From the NCBI GenBank assembly GCA_028023455.1, contig JAQFVV010013411.1, positions 62,001 through 126,000 of the forward strand: a DNA stretch of 64,000 nucleotides, in the 5' to 3' direction. The stretch is from Epiperipatus broadwayi (Eukaryota; Onychophora; Udeonychophora; Euonychophora; Peripatidae). How positions within the stretch are numbered: position 1 is the first letter of the stretch; every line of letters starts with the position of its first letter. A program made the position numbers and the translations under genes. The notes beneath the pieces are model-generated. The model worked only from the letters and a program-made list of their open reading frames with translations, had not been told where the DNA came from and made no database searches. Of the stretch, positions 1 to 11,779 are shown in pieces.

Positions 1-2139
1 ATATTTAATAAATTTTCTATTTTATTGTATTTCTATCACAACAAATAAATAAATATTTATTCTTTACAATAATATTATATTTCCATATATGAATATTAAT
101 CTAACACAAAATACATCACAACTCAATGACTTATTTTAAATAAGCAATTAATTAATCTCAACAAAACTATTATTTTATGAAATCATTGCAAAAATCATCT
201 CTACCGAGTAATCTGTAAAAATGTTAAACAGCAAAGGCATTCTACTGCTAAATGATTCTTTTGAGTCATCTGATCTGCTTTTGAAAAGAAAGTCAACAAT
301 AAACGCATTGCATATGCATTATTATTATTTTATTTATTTATTTTTTATTTTAAAAAAAAAACTTACTAGTTGTTTAAAGCTTTCCTTCCAAGGATTTTCA
401 AACTCATACTCCTCTGGATGAATAAATTCAAATCTACAAGTACTTATATGGAATAATGGCACTTCATATTCGTAAACACTTTGGTAAAGAGTTTTCCTAT
501 TAAGAAAAAAAAAAAATCTGATAAGAATGAAATATTTTTGATTATAATCATAAATTATTTCAATTAAACTAAATTCAAAGCATTCAAAATGAAATAATAA
601 TAATAGTAATGATGATGATGATGATGACCTGGTGTTTTTCAAGTTTAATAAAAATGTCTTCAAAATATCTCTCAAACATTAACATTTCAACTAAAATATC
701 CTTAAAACTATAACTGTCTAATCAATCTCCACAAATTATATATCGTAATGCAGATGCATCATAAACGTATATAAATATTATAGCAAGCACCAGAAAATGA
801 AAATACATTGACCCATACACTTGAGACGTTCCACCACTCTCTATAATACTAAATCTTTTGGAGAAACTATGATGCTGAAGAATAAAATGAAAATGGACAC
901 ACTAATAACAACTTAAGACTACTTATTTTAATTTAACCATCGTTTACTTCATCTTATTCAATGGTAAAGTGTGTTCACACATACATGAATTCCATCTATA
1001 TCTACAACCGAAATATAATGGCAGACCCAGTACAGTTTATAATTTTTGAAGTTAAATAAAAGACTTGTTTATTGTTGTGAAATAAGAGCTACAAAAATAA
1101 AAAGGACAAAAAAAAAGTTGTGCTCTCTCAACTATATTTAAAGTAACCAGTATGTCAAGATAATAAAGTAGTATTGCCTAGATAAGCATTTACACAAAAT
1201 TCTAAAATATATACAATTGTGGAGATCTAAAAAACATTAAAAATGAAATAACAAAAAGCTAAGTTCATACCCAAATGTGAATTATTTAGATAAATGTCAA
1301 AGCTAATGAAATAGTTTTAAATAAGCCGAGTTTATATTATCCAGGAAGAAAAACAACCAATATGAAACTATTATGAAATGATAATTTTTCTTAACACGAT
1401 TATTAGCAGCTGAAACATCTAATTGGTACATTTAAATTTTGCTAGAAATTATCAATAATATACATAAAAAAAAGTAAATGTATTCTAAATAATATTATGC
1501 AAGGGACTTATGACGGTCGGCACAAAAATGATCTATCTTTACTCTAATCCAGTCCCATTTATTGCATTAGAACAGTCACAAATATTAAATGATGGTGCCA
1601 AATAAAGATCCAGAGTAGTTTTTGTCTATCAGTGAGGAGTACTTAACCATTAGTAACCATTATTGCTTTTATATTAAACTAATGAATTGGGAATTCAAAC
1701 ACCCTTTCAATCCAAGCTAATTTGCATGCAAAGTGATATAAGTCTGATACTAGCAACCAACAGAATTTATATGCTCTTTGTTTGTTTGTTTGCAAAAACC
1801 TTGTATTATTTAGGGCAATGATTAGAATGGAAGATTGTGGCTTAAGTTCATGAATAGTAGTTTCAGCTATATCAGTGTTTGAAATTCTTATGAACTCCCA
1901 AACAATAAAATAATATTGTTTTTGTTATTATTTTTTTTATTGTTCAAAGTCAGCAATAGATCACTACATGTAACAATGGTGAAAAGAGAAGTGATAAATG
2001 AATGATTATTTTTTATGACAAATGGCTAGCACATTAGGCCTGCAATGAAGGTTATTTATTGCTAGGCAAACAAGGTAACAAAAAAACACTTTTAATTTTC
2101 TTGTTTTTATTATGAGTATGAACATAGCTAAGGAAGAAT
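1..2139. other. AT-rich non-coding stretch
   Basis: I see no gene, transposon end or structured repeat here. The open frames present are short and dominated by poly-Phe, poly-Ser and poly-Leu from AT-rich simple sequence. A short GAT/GAC trinucleotide run lies near 612-637. Nothing resembles a known protein family. Confidence 0.6.
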
Positions 2140-2187
2140 TTGGTATCTTTCCCAGCAGGAATAGACATGGGTTATCAGGTCGTATAC

Positions 2188-3053
2188 CTGAAAAATCCTC
2201 ATAAAGATAATGCATTGAAAGAAGAGACATTGAGAGTTGGTACTTGGAATGTAAGGTCATTGAAAAGTGTTGGAGAATTGGAAAAGGGAAATGAAAAAAA
2301 AAATCTTGATGTTATGGGATGAAGTGAAGTGATTTGGAAGGGCTGTTTAGAAAATAATTAGTGGTAATATTAAGTTTGTTTGTTTCTGGGGCTGATAGAG
2401 CAGTAAAATGGAGTTGGTATTGTTGGAAAAAAAAATTGCGATAGAATTACAAAGATAGTATTGATGACAGTCTTATAATGATGAGGATAATTGCAACATC
2501 TAAGAATTTAATATTCATACAAGTTTATATGCATACTACTATTCAGGGTGATGTAGCAATAAATGAACTGTATGAAAAAGTGGAGAAAATAATATAACGA
2601 GTCACTAAAAATGCATATATATTGTTGCTAGGTAATTGGAATGCTGCTGTGGTGATAGATAAGAAAGGAAAAAGTTTTGGAAATTATGATATTGAAAAAA
2701 GAAATGAAAAGGATAGTTGTTTTGTGGAATTTTTAAAGAGAATAATTTTGTGATTGCATACATTTGGTTTATAAATCATCCAATAAGATTGTATACATGA
2801 AAAGCTCCACTTGATAAAGTTAGTTGATAAATTATAGATACATGATAGATATATGGATGGTATTAAGGGATCATATGCCTTGCCTGGTACTGATAAAATC
2901 TCTGATGATAATATGGTTATGACTAAAATAAAGTTAAATTCTAAAAGGATGAACAGAGAGAGAAGATATGGAAGATGGGACTTGGATAAATTGAAAGAAA
3001 TGAAGAAAGAATGGTTTGGTTTCACATATGAAACAAATATTAAAGAGGATTGA
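2188..3053 (+). pseudogene. Endonuclease domain relic of the 2.1-5.8 kb LINE
   Basis: This is the relic of the APE-type endonuclease that nicks target DNA to prime reverse transcription. The start is readable as VVYLKNPHKDNALKEETLRV followed by GTWNVRSLKS. The end is readable as LPGTDKISDDNMVMTKIKL, followed by a basic stretch and WDLDKLKEMKKEW, which matches the usual end of this domain. The middle is broken by in-frame stops near 2322, 2357 and 2798. The catalytic SDH near the end is SDD here, so the domain would be dead even without the stops. Confidence 0.7.
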
Positions 3054-3149
3054 TAAAGATGAGGAATATAGGAATGATTCCGATAAATGTTATTGTAGGA
3101 TTAAAAAGGGAATATTAAAAACGGCAAAACATTTGATAAGAACTATTTG

Positions 3150-5160
3150 ATTACAGAAACCTAAACAATCTTGGATAACAGAAGACATATTGAAAAAGTG
3201 GAAAAGATGGAAGAATGCCAATAACAAGGGAGAGTGAAGAATATATATAAAAAAATGAACTAAGTAAAGAAACAGATTTAGCAAAAGAAAAATGATTTGA
3301 ACAAGAATGCAGACACATAGAAATGATTCAACAGGCAACAAGATATCTGGTATTTGAGAAAAATATCATTTGAGGAAACAGATAATGGTTAATGAGAGAA
3401 ATAACTGATAAGAATAGAAAGAGATTAACTGATAGCAATGATATATTGAAAAATGGAAAGAATGTCTTCAATATCTGATTAGACAAGAATGTGATGCAAT
3501 TGATTATGAACTTGTAAATAAAAGTAAGTATGGACATTTTGAGAGAAGTAATTAAATCAATCATAGAAATAAAAAATGGAAAAGCTGTCAGTTAATATCT
3601 ATATAATTTTTGAAAGAAATGGGAAAAACTATTATGAAGAAAATTGGTCTGTCCAATCTGATGTATAATAATGGATGTTGTCCTAAAGATTTCTTAAAGC
3701 TAGATTCCAACTTCTAAAAAAAGAGAAATCTATATCAGATGTAAAGATAACAAGACAATAAGTTTGTTATCTCATGATTCAAAAATATTACTGAGAATTT
3801 TAACTCAAAGAATTTATGGGAAGGTAGAATGTTGTATTGGAGAAGAAGAGTTTGGTTTTCAAATATAAGAGATGCTATTAGTGTTGTTAGAACAATTACA
3901 GAAAGCCATATTGAAACTGATTTATGGATTTGGAAAAAGCATTTCATAGAGTAGTCTATCTTATATATATATATATATAATCATAAGTGAAATGGAAATA
4001 GAAGCAAATGATGCAATTCGTTAAAAATCTTGGATGTCTTACTTGACTAACTTTATAAAAGAACAACTACTGTTAAAAATCTCACAGGAATAGAGCACCA
4101 GTAGTAAAATATAGTGTTCTTAACAAAGTATTAGTATTTTTTTTATTAAATAATAAACTTGCTCTGGCCCAATTAAATATATGTTTTAAAAAAAGAATAA
4201 CATATTTCATGAAATAGTTAATGCAATCTTAAAGAAAAAATAGAACTTAATTTTGTAAGTAATTTTATAGTTTTTGTTAAAATATATAAATGTAACTTTA
4301 GAGTTTTTTTTTTTTTTTATAAATTTATTTAAATTAAATATTCTTCTAGAAACTATATATAGGTAATGGAAGTGATGATTTGTGGAGAAAATTGAGAAAA
4401 GCTTAAGATATTTGAATCTTATGGTGTTGTTTTTTTTTTTGTCTTTTGAAAAAAATAAATTAAAGGCATTATTAATAGATTCTTTGTTATTGTATTCTTT
4501 CAATCTTTTTTTTCTTAGGCAATAAATCATCTGCTTTCAGAAGTAGAAATACACATCTACCCTAAGAAGTTTTGTAAAAAATCTTAAGTGATGATTTTAT
4601 ATAAAGCATTACATGGGAGAAATTTTAAATCTTACATCTATGTGTTTGGTGACATTTTTTTAAAATTTAATTCCAACTTTAATGTAATATTGTTGGAATT
4701 TCAAAACACCATATATATTGTATGAAGGGTTAGAAATAAGTATACTTTTCCATAAGCTTCAGCAAAAGGGTGAGTGAGCAGAGTGAGCCCAATGGAGATT
4801 GAGTGCCAAAGATGATAGCCCCCTCTCACCCAATCTGAAATAAACTTATGATCATTTTGAAAAATAAAAGAGTATTTTAGAAAAAGACAAGACTAATTCA
4901 GAATATATATATACTGGGCAAAGAATAATGATCAGATTAGAGAATAATGAGGCTGAAGAAGTGAGTATAGATATAGGAGTTGGACAAGGAGGCTGCATGT
5001 CACCTATACTTTTTGATGTTTATTTAGGATATATTATTAGATAAATATTTAAAATGCAGAAGAGCTAATATTGAAGGTAATAATAAAATAAGATTTGTAG
5101 GTAATAAGGCTTTTATAGATTAGTATGAAAAGAATCTCCAGAATATGTTGAACAAATTGG
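3150..5160 (+). pseudogene. Reverse transcriptase relic of the 2.1-5.8 kb LINE
   Basis: The RT core is recognisable in pieces across three frames. Motif A reads DLEKAFHRV at 3927-3953, so the second acidic residue is His. Motif B reads GVGQGGCMSPILFDVY near 4974-5021. Motif C, normally F/YADD, reads FVGNKAF near 5096-5116, so the catalytic aspartates are lost. About 1 kb separates motifs A and B, where this clade normally has about 150-200 bp. This implies foreign DNA of several hundred bp between roughly 4020 and 4880. That stretch has no coding resemblance and no clear ends. Confidence 0.65.
4020..4880. other. Probable insertion inside the LINE RT domain
   Basis: RT motif A ends near 3959 and the segment preceding motif B resumes near 4895 as a Tyr-Thr-Gly-Gln stretch followed by IRLENNEAEEV. 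The intervening DNA is AT-rich, with long T runs near 4305-4318 and 4431-4440, and has no readable LINE sequence. I could not identify terminal repeats or a target-site duplication. An old insertion or local expansion is inferred from spacing alone. Confidence 0.35.
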
Positions 5161-6270
5161 AAGGAAAATGTATGGAATAAAGATTAATGTTGAGAAGACT
5201 AAGTGTGAATATGAAGGAATACAAAGAGAATATAAATTGATGTTCATGATAATATAGTTAAATAGGCAAATGGATTTAAGCATTTGGAGAATTTGATTAA
5301 GCGAGGATGAGAAAAAGATTAATTAAATGCTAAGTATGAAATATATTGTTATAAGATTGTAAAACATGGACAGTGAAGAAGCCTTTGAAATGTGGTCATG
5401 GAGTGAATGAAAAAAATTAGTTAGTTGAATAAAATGACAAATAAAAAGTTTTGAAAAGGGTAATTGAAAAAAAAAAAAGATTGGTTGAGGAAATTAGCAG
5501 TAGAAAGAGAACCTGAATTGGACATATATTAAGAAGAAAGAATAGTTTAGTGAGGAATGTTTTGGAGGAAATAATGAATGGAAATGAGAAAGTTGACTTT
5601 GCTGGGTAATATATAAGATAAGAAGAGGTGTATAGAATTGAAGATTTGAAAATGAACAGATTACAAAGAGGAAAAAAAGAAATTATCTGTGAGACAACTC
5701 TCTGAGAATCTGTGATATGACAGAATATGATTGCTTGATGATAATAATAATTACTATTACCATAATTACAATTCTTGATAAAGATGATATACACTAAACA
5801 AAGCATCTGATGAACATCAACCAAGTGATGCATGTTTGGCTTGATATTAATGTATCAGCTCTCATGCCATGATTTAGAATTCAAGCCCAGCCAAATAAAC
5901 ATTAGAAATTTTTTGAAATCACAAATATTCCATAAGATTTTTCTTTCAAATAGCCAGTACTAAACAATTTAACTAGACTTTTTGATGACTATAAAAACAA
6001 AGATGCCATACTGTTGTGAGTTCTTAGCCTAAGGTTAACCTTTATAAGTATACTATAATCTTTTTAAAGGCAGAGATTTTAAAAGGGAGAACATTACAAT
6101 TTAAAACATGTGGGATAAATTTTGTTCATCTTAATTATTTTTATTTCTATTTTCATAAATGAGGGTGATAATTCAGAAGTTTAAAATGTTTTCTACAAAT
6201 GATTGTAGTTCCAGCATGAAACACTAGGTCATTAACTGCTCAACTACCTGGCAGTTCAATGTAAATGCTT

Positions 6271-6580
6271 GGAAGCAGAAAGGGTACAAATAATGAAGTT
6301 ATGGAAGATTAAATATGAACAAAGTGATTATACAGAAAGTGAGTTATTGGTTTTTATGCTAGGTTTGGGAAAAGATAAGGGGGATTTAGATATGAAGGTC
6401 ATGGCATTGACAAGCATTATGTTGTGGAAATGGAATGGAGCATATTATGGGAAAACTTAGGGTGGAGAATGGAAAGGGAAGGTAAAGTGGCTAACAGGTT
6501 TCTCTGGCCATAGCTGCTGAAAGATTCCTGACTCCGTTTAAAAAGAAGTCACAGTGCATCACATCACATCAGTAATTTAT
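6271..6580 (+). repeat. Dispersed repeat, copy 1 (pairs with 35.1-35.4 kb)
   Basis: This segment is about 85-90% identical by eye to the reverse complement of 35077-35393. Both copies include an open stretch whose translation contains AERVQIMKLWK and LLVFMLGLGKDKG (6272-6460 here). The match continues past the open frame through GGTTTCTCTGG to CATCACATCA. No protein family is recognised. The shared frame may only reflect shared nucleotide ancestry. Neither target-site duplication nor terminal repeats were seen, so element type and ends are unknown. Confidence 0.75.
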
Positions 6581-7679
6581 TGATTAGAAAATGCAAAACT
6601 TACCTACTAATCTAAAATATATGTATTTATAAAATTTTAACATCAAAACATGTTCGTTTTTATAGATTTCTTATATTAAGAATAAACTTTTATATATATA
6701 AAAGTAAAGATTTTTATCTTTCCGCTTTCCTAGTTCATATATATATATTTATGCAAATACGCACACACGTAATAGAAACACATTCTCCTTCTATAAAAAA
6801 TATTTGCAATAATTTAATAGCTAGACCAACTTTACTTTTCTTTTTTGGAATCATCAATGATAGAAATTCTTTAGCAATTCTAGCTTTATCTGGCATATGA
6901 AACCCGATTAAGAAGCACTATTTTATCACTAATTTTTTAATATTTTAGTATCATTTCAAGAAGAATTAGGTTTATTTTTTCAACGCGATTTACTATTTTA
7001 TTTCCACTTCTTTGTTTTAATTAAGCTGTTTACAACCACGAAATATGATCATTATTAATAAATTAATAACTAGGAAAGCTAGGTTGACATTTTCATTAAA
7101 AACAAACAGATATTTTGTTAGCTGTTTGAAATTTATAATTAATTACCCTCTCTGGAAACAATTTCCTTTTAAAAATAATTAAAAAAATCTATGTCACTCT
7201 TTTCAGAACAGTTGGAAGTTTATTTACTTTTTTAAGCATTATACAAAACATTTTTTTTGGCTAATAAAAAAAAAAAAATATTTGCCATGTTAATATTAAA
7301 ATGTTAGTTTTAATTATTATCAAAATCAATAATATGATACCTTTATTTATGTATTTAAAAAATTAAAATTGTAAAATTTATTAATATAAAGTAACCATGA
7401 ATTTGTGAGAAGACAACTCAGTAATTCGTAAACATTGCTTTTCTCTATTACAATATCATTATATAAGTTTATCTTAAGTCATAAATATAAATGGATTCAA
7501 ACATTTACAAGGATGCAAAATTAAATACACTTCCTTATATCTTTAAAGTTCAACTATATTTATTAAAAATATGTATTTAAATTATTAGAAACAATAATTT
7601 TTCTTTTAAACTTATTAACTACATACCGATCATATAATATGCAAAAATGTATTTTATTAAAAACCAAATTTATGAGTTT
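6581..7679. other. AT-rich non-coding stretch
   Basis: I see no gene or repeat end. TA-rich microsatellite sequence occurs near 6690-6700 and 6738-6752, with A and T homopolymers near 7248-7276. Confidence 0.55.
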
Positions 7680-7694
7680 AAAATGCCATGGCAA
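7680..7694. repeat. Left target-site duplication of SINE copy 1
   Basis: AAAATGCCATGGCAA occurs here and again at 7799-7813, directly bordering the SINE body. Confidence 0.85.
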
Positions 7695-7798
7695 GTCAAG
7701 CGTTGTTAGCCGAGAGGTCATCGCAACCGCTTTGCAAGCAAGTAGTTGGTTGCAGACGGTTGTGGGTTCGCGTCCCGGCCGATGCTATGACATATGAA
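7695..7798 (+). mobile_element. tRNA-derived SINE, copy 1, with perfect target-site duplication
   Basis: This 104-bp body has internal RNA polymerase III promoter motifs: TTAGCCGAGAGGT (A box, near 7706-7718) and GGGTTCGCGTCCC (B box, near 7764-7776). It ends GCTATGACATATGAA. The 15-bp sequence AAAATGCCATGGCAA flanks it exactly at 7680-7694 and 7799-7813, as expected for LINE-mediated insertion. The perfect duplication suggests a fairly recent insertion. Related copies lie at 9541-9637 and 48345-48450. The head resembles a tRNA with a possible TGC anticodon loop (TTTGCAA). The arms do not pair well enough to call a working tRNA gene. Confidence 0.85.
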
Positions 7799-7813
7799 AA
7801 AATGCCATGGCAA
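7799..7813. repeat. Right target-site duplication of SINE copy 1
   Basis: This is a perfect repeat of the 15 bases at 7680-7694. Confidence 0.85.
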
Positions 7814-7985
7814 ACCACTTTCATCAAAAAATCTATTTTATACCATTTTATTAAAAAATACAGAGAATATGTTAGATTTTAATTCAAACAGAAAAAAAAC
7901 TTAAATATTGTTTATAAAATAATGATTAACACATTCATAATTAGTAATCATTTTTAAAATAAAGAATACAAAATGTCAATAATGT

Positions 7986-8075
7986 TTATTAATCTAGTGG
8001 TAAAATGGTGGACTCTAGAACCCAACGACCATGGACTGACTGCGACTCCCGCTACAACACTACCGGTATTCAAAC
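7986..8075 (+). repeat. Degenerate tRNA-like (SINE) relic
   Basis: The order of motifs is tRNA-like: CTAGTGGTAAAATGGTGGAC resembles an A box plus D arm, TGGACTCTAGAACCCAACGA resembles an anticodon arm, and GACTGCGACTCCCGCT is close to a B box followed by a T arm. The A box sits near 7995 and the B-box-like core near 8038-8053. No complete cloverleaf forms and no flanking duplication was found. An old SINE head of a different family from the one at 7.7 kb is the best guess. Confidence 0.4.
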
Positions 8076-8229
8076 TTCTATGAACTTCTACGCAATATAT
8101 TACTAAGTTATTGATTTTTTTAAAAATTCTGGATGCTTTAGTACATTGGTATTGAAGTGAACTCTGACATTCAAATACTCTCAATCCAGGGGTTGAACTT
8201 CTTATGAATATTCAAGCAATATTTATTCA

Positions 8230-9540
8230 ATTTTTTTTTATTAGTAAGAAATATTTTCTCTGTCAAAAACCTTTCAATATACAGACACATTAAAGATACA
8301 TTATTTTTGCAATTATTATTTAGCAATTTGGACCAATTTTGCTAAATCACAATTCAGTTTTCATTTTTAACAAAATAAGAAACATATTATATAATCTATC
8401 CAGGACATTCACTTTAATATTTCACTCCATATTTTACTCTTTATCATAACGATTAGAATGTATATCTACCAAAATTTAGTTGAATTATATATATATTGTT
8501 TTATAAAGGAATAAATGTTTTTGTATTATATTTATGCAATACTTCAAACAGTACTAGAAAAATTTATTTTTTTAGTTAAATTTTTTGAAAAATATTAGTT
8601 ACTTCCATTCACTTATTCTTTTCTACACTGAACGTTCTAGGGTATACTATAATCATCGATATTCCAAATATCATAAATATCATACGACAGCTCTCTCTTT
8701 ATTGTACTGAACCATGAAAAATATTATGAGTCCAATGAACTTGAATTTTTTTTTTTTTTTACAGTAATGCATAAACAGACATAATGCCAATCTACAGCTG
8801 TTATGAAAGGGCTAAATGGGGGTACAGCATAACAAAATATGGCAAATATCTTTATATATTGATTTATATATATAAGTATTGATAAATTCACATTTAAAAT
8901 GTATTATTACAAACATATCTACATTTTATAAATAATGCTTTTAATTACATATGAATGTACTCATAAAAAAACAAAAGAATTATTATTTCTTCATTTCAGA
9001 ATTAAAGATAGTATTTAAGAAAGAAGTGTTTAGAAGAAAAAAATGTTTTCTGATCTTATAATCTAATAAATATATTTTTTTTTAAATCAAAAAACTATTA
9101 AAAGAGAATAATTAATATTTTAAATAACTTTTATTTAAATCAAGAGTTTAAATAATTATTAAAAGAAAAAAAATCATACGATTTTATTTAAAATATGTAT
9201 AATATTCTGTACTTGATTGGTAATAAAAATTAAATTTGCAAGTTTCCATGTTGTTGATAATAAAAAAAATGGTTATTTTTCTAATCATTCCTGCATTGTG
9301 AATCAATCTTTTTTTTCTTTAATAAAAATCTTATTCCTCTCAGTATCAAATCTATTGATTAAAAACTATTTCAATCAAAAGGATTCCTTATATTTGTTTT
9401 ATTTATATAAGAGCCATTTCAATTCTCATCTTTATCTCATTTATAATATTATGCCGTTTGGAATACAATTCCACTACCACTATTATTTTAAAGTATTTTA
9501 AGTTTAATGCAATTTATATATGAAAAAAGAAAAAAATCTG
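8230..9540. other. AT-rich non-coding stretch
   Basis: I see no gene or transposon. Long A/T homopolymers and TA runs are present. The short open frames are low-complexity Phe, Tyr, Ile and Lys. Confidence 0.55.
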
Positions 9541-9637
9541 TCTTGCATTGGTGGTCGAGAGGTCAGCGCGACTGCCTTGCACTTGCAGGCAGTTGCCCGG
9601 GTTGCGGGTTCGCGTCTCGGCCGATGCTATGACACTT
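9541..9637 (+). mobile_element. tRNA-derived SINE, copy 2
   Basis: This copy shares the GTCGAGAGGTCAGCGC head, the GCGGGTTCGCGTC B box (near 9603-9615) and the CCGATGCTATGACA tail with the copies at 7.7 and 48.3 kb. Its central arm differs and forms a good hairpin, CTGCCT/AGGCAG. It is followed by an A-rich tail from about 9638. A possible imperfect duplication, GAAAAAAATCT upstream and GAAAAAATCT downstream, is hard to trust in such A-rich sequence. Confidence 0.75.
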
Positions 9638-9830
9638 AAAAAAAAAAAAGAAAGAAAAAATCTTAATATAAAAAACAATAAGGTTTATGACTTAAAGATC
9701 TTTGATGAACAAAAACAGTGGGATCAAATCATGAACAAAAACAAATTCTTTTGAGTCAGAGTAATGTATGCAAAAAAGTGGAATAAAAAAATAGTAAAAA
9801 AAAAAAAAGACTCATTTAGAAAAACAATAT

Positions 9831-9885
9831 AATATAGGGGATTTGAACACAGACTTCAAAGCTCTCTTCAACAATCCCCTATATT
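9831..9885. repeat. Short inverted repeat sharing the terminal motif of the 36.8 kb array
   Basis: The arms AATATAGGGGATT (9831-9843) and AATCCCCTATATT (9873-9885) are perfect reverse complements around a 29-nt loop. The left half continues TGAACACAGACTT, closely matching the start of the repeat unit at 36836 (AATATAGGGTATATGAG, then CACAGACTT). This suggests a minimal or deleted relative of that element. No clear target-site duplication was seen. Confidence 0.55.
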
Positions 9886-9889
9886 TCAA

Positions 9890-11640
9890 CTAAACTCCAG
9901 GTATATAAAATATACTTGTATTTAAAATATTAAGAATTAAATATCTAAAATTCTATAAAATACTGCAGAAAAAAATTAATAACAGAAAAAAATAAAAATT
10001 CTAAAACGATAAGAAAAACTGTAAAAGAGAATAAAAGCCTCAAGAATATACAATAATATTTTAATAGTAAATTATTTCAATGTAATTAGACAAAATGTCA
10101 TGGTCATTAAAATTAGAAATGGCATAATGACATATGTGAAATAATTATACAAAAAGCTATCTAGAGAAGTCACATCTATATTGAAACAGTAAGATCTGCT
10201 TTGGATCTTCGTTTCACCTTTTCTCACCTTTTTCACCCTCATATCTTAGTTTGAACCCCAATGTATCGTAGTGTGTCTGCAATGCACTTATATGCCAAAA
10301 ATCCCGCCCAATTTTAAACCATGAGAACAACGCTCGTGTTATATATAATTGTATAACTCATGCCCAAATAAATAAAATGTTATGGATTATGTGTATTTTC
10401 ACATAATTTAGATTTATTTAAAAAGTAGGTTATATAGGTCGTAATTGCGCACACACTGTGATATGTATTTTAAAACTTACATTAAGATTATAAAATGTCA
10501 TTTAAAATTATTTTGTTTAAATCTGTTTACAAAAATATATTACAGTCGTAATATTTGTTTTTGATTTAAATAAAAGTTATATTCGTTTCGTAAATAGATT
10601 CAAATATTGAAAGTTAAAAGTAAAATAATTTTCTTTTGAATTTAAAAATCACACCATATATTTTCTGTTTAAAATAAATGAGGGCTGGTAGGAACAATAG
10701 TTTTAAATATTTAATGTTATAGAAGCTTATCTAAAAATACAACAGATGTCCACTTAAGGTTTTCTTTCAATTAGTAAAAGTTGTTTTAATTAAATCAAAT
10801 TTGTAATTCGAATGTCGACAGGGAAATTAACAATAGAAATTAATTAAAATTTTGTTGAATTCCTTTAGACATTTGGATAGGATTGATTACAGCTGATAAG
10901 TAAGCAAAGTCCGAAATATTTTTGTAATGCTCCAGGGCAGTTGTATTGTGCAATTTGACTACAAAAAGGAGGGTTTTCTTTTGTTCTCTATTCTAGCAAT
11001 ATTCCAGCAAATATTTGAGTAATATTCCAGCAAAATATTCCAGCAAATATTCTAGTGATTCTAATATCATTCTACAATTGTCCTAGCAAGATTCCTAGCA
11101 TTATTCTTCGAGCAAGATTTCTAATATATATTGTCCTCAGATTTTCTAGCTACGTGCCTGAAAACTGAAATTTGAAGCCGAGTTTTCATCTTCAAATCAA
11201 TTTACAGTGTCTACAGTCTCACCTATGAATCACCCAACCTTTAAAATTGCTAACTTTGAAATGACAGAGTAGAACTGGCAAGAAAGTTATTTTCCCCTCA
11301 GGAATGGCCGGCGGCTGCTCTATACCATTGAAAGCTGTCACCTAAGGAACCCTGAAACTGCTGCTGAAATATGAACAATCCCAGAGTTTGCTGCTGAATC
11401 GTATAAAACCTGCCAACCATCAATCAACCTGCAAATGCTTCTCCAGAGGTAACCCCACATTAACCCAAGAGCTCTTGTGATTCCTATAACTAATATGCTA
11501 TAGCTATTTCAAAATTGTTTTTCCATTTTACTTGACTTTATTATGTATTCCTTTAACATGTTCTAATAATCAATAATTTTGCTCTCTATCCTTGGGTTAA
11601 TATTTTATGTTTATTAATCTTTCTTTTATTTTATTATGAT
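9890..11640. other. Non-coding, with short irregular repeats at 10.98-11.11 kb
   Basis: No gene is recognised. Between about 10990 and 11105 the motif ATTCCAGCAA and variants (ATTCTAGCAA, GTCCTAGCAA, ATTCCTAGCA) recur irregularly about eight times, like a decayed minisatellite. Base composition is slightly less AT-rich from 10.9 to 11.5 kb, but no open frame of note accompanies it. Confidence 0.4.
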
Positions 11641-11647
11641 AGTGTGT

Positions 11648-11772
11648 CAGAATAGTCTTTGACCGAGTGAGTTATTCCCTTGTTGAAAGCAAGACGCCAA
11701 TATTAAGGCATCTTAAATTTATAAAATCCCATTTTTATTATCTTGTGAATCACTCGTTCGAAGGCTATTCTA
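11648..11772. repeat. Imperfect inverted repeat with nested hairpin
   Basis: CAGAATAGTCTTTGACCGAG near 11648-11667 is answered by an imperfect reverse complement at 11746-11772 (CACTCGTTCGAAGGCTATTC). Between them AAGACGCC and GGCATCTT flank an AATATT centre near 11691-11713. The mismatch level suggests an old foldback element. No element ends were defined. Confidence 0.4.
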
Positions 11773-11779
11773 ATCTTTG

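Larger units (their letters stand above)
2140..5833 (+). mobile_element. Decayed RTE/BovB-like non-LTR retrotransposon (LINE)
   Basis: This is a broken LINE that once encoded an AP-type endonuclease fused to a reverse transcriptase. The domains occur in the expected order. Endonuclease: LRVGTWNVRSL near 2230-2262; INHPIRLYT and KAPLDKVS near 2770-2820, matching the usual 'h..RRYTWKSPDGKT' segment; and ISDDNMVMTKIKL near 2898-2936, where the catalytic SDH is altered. Linker: KKWKRWKNANN near 3195-3225, typical of this clade between endonuclease and RT. RT: DLEKAFHRVVY near 3927-3959 (motif A), EVSIDIGVGQGGCMSPILF near 4960-5016 (motif B), and IRFVGNKAFI near 5090-5119 where the FADD catalytic box should be. 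C-terminal: CKTWTVKK near 5358 and ILRRKNSLVRNVLE near 5527-5568. Stops and frameshifts are numerous, so it is inactive. Clade assignment rests on motif resemblance only. No target-site duplication was found. Confidence 0.75.

Noticed and set aside
334-675. A 113-residue minus-strand frame
   Set aside because: It is made of low-complexity Phe, Ser and Leu runs from A/T and GAT repeats and has no family resemblance.
2684-3025. A 113-residue minus-strand frame
   Set aside because: It is antisense to the endonuclease domain of the LINE, whose plus-strand frame carries recognisable motifs.
5417-5833. A 138-residue open frame on the minus strand
   Set aside because: It lies antisense to the C-terminal part of the LINE relic at 2.1-5.8 kb and is Phe-, Ser- and Leu-rich as expected from A-rich coding sequence read backwards.
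7706-7790. Functional tRNA gene
   Set aside because: A and B boxes are present, but the acceptor and anticodon stems do not pair, and the unit is flanked by a perfect target-site duplication; it is a SINE.
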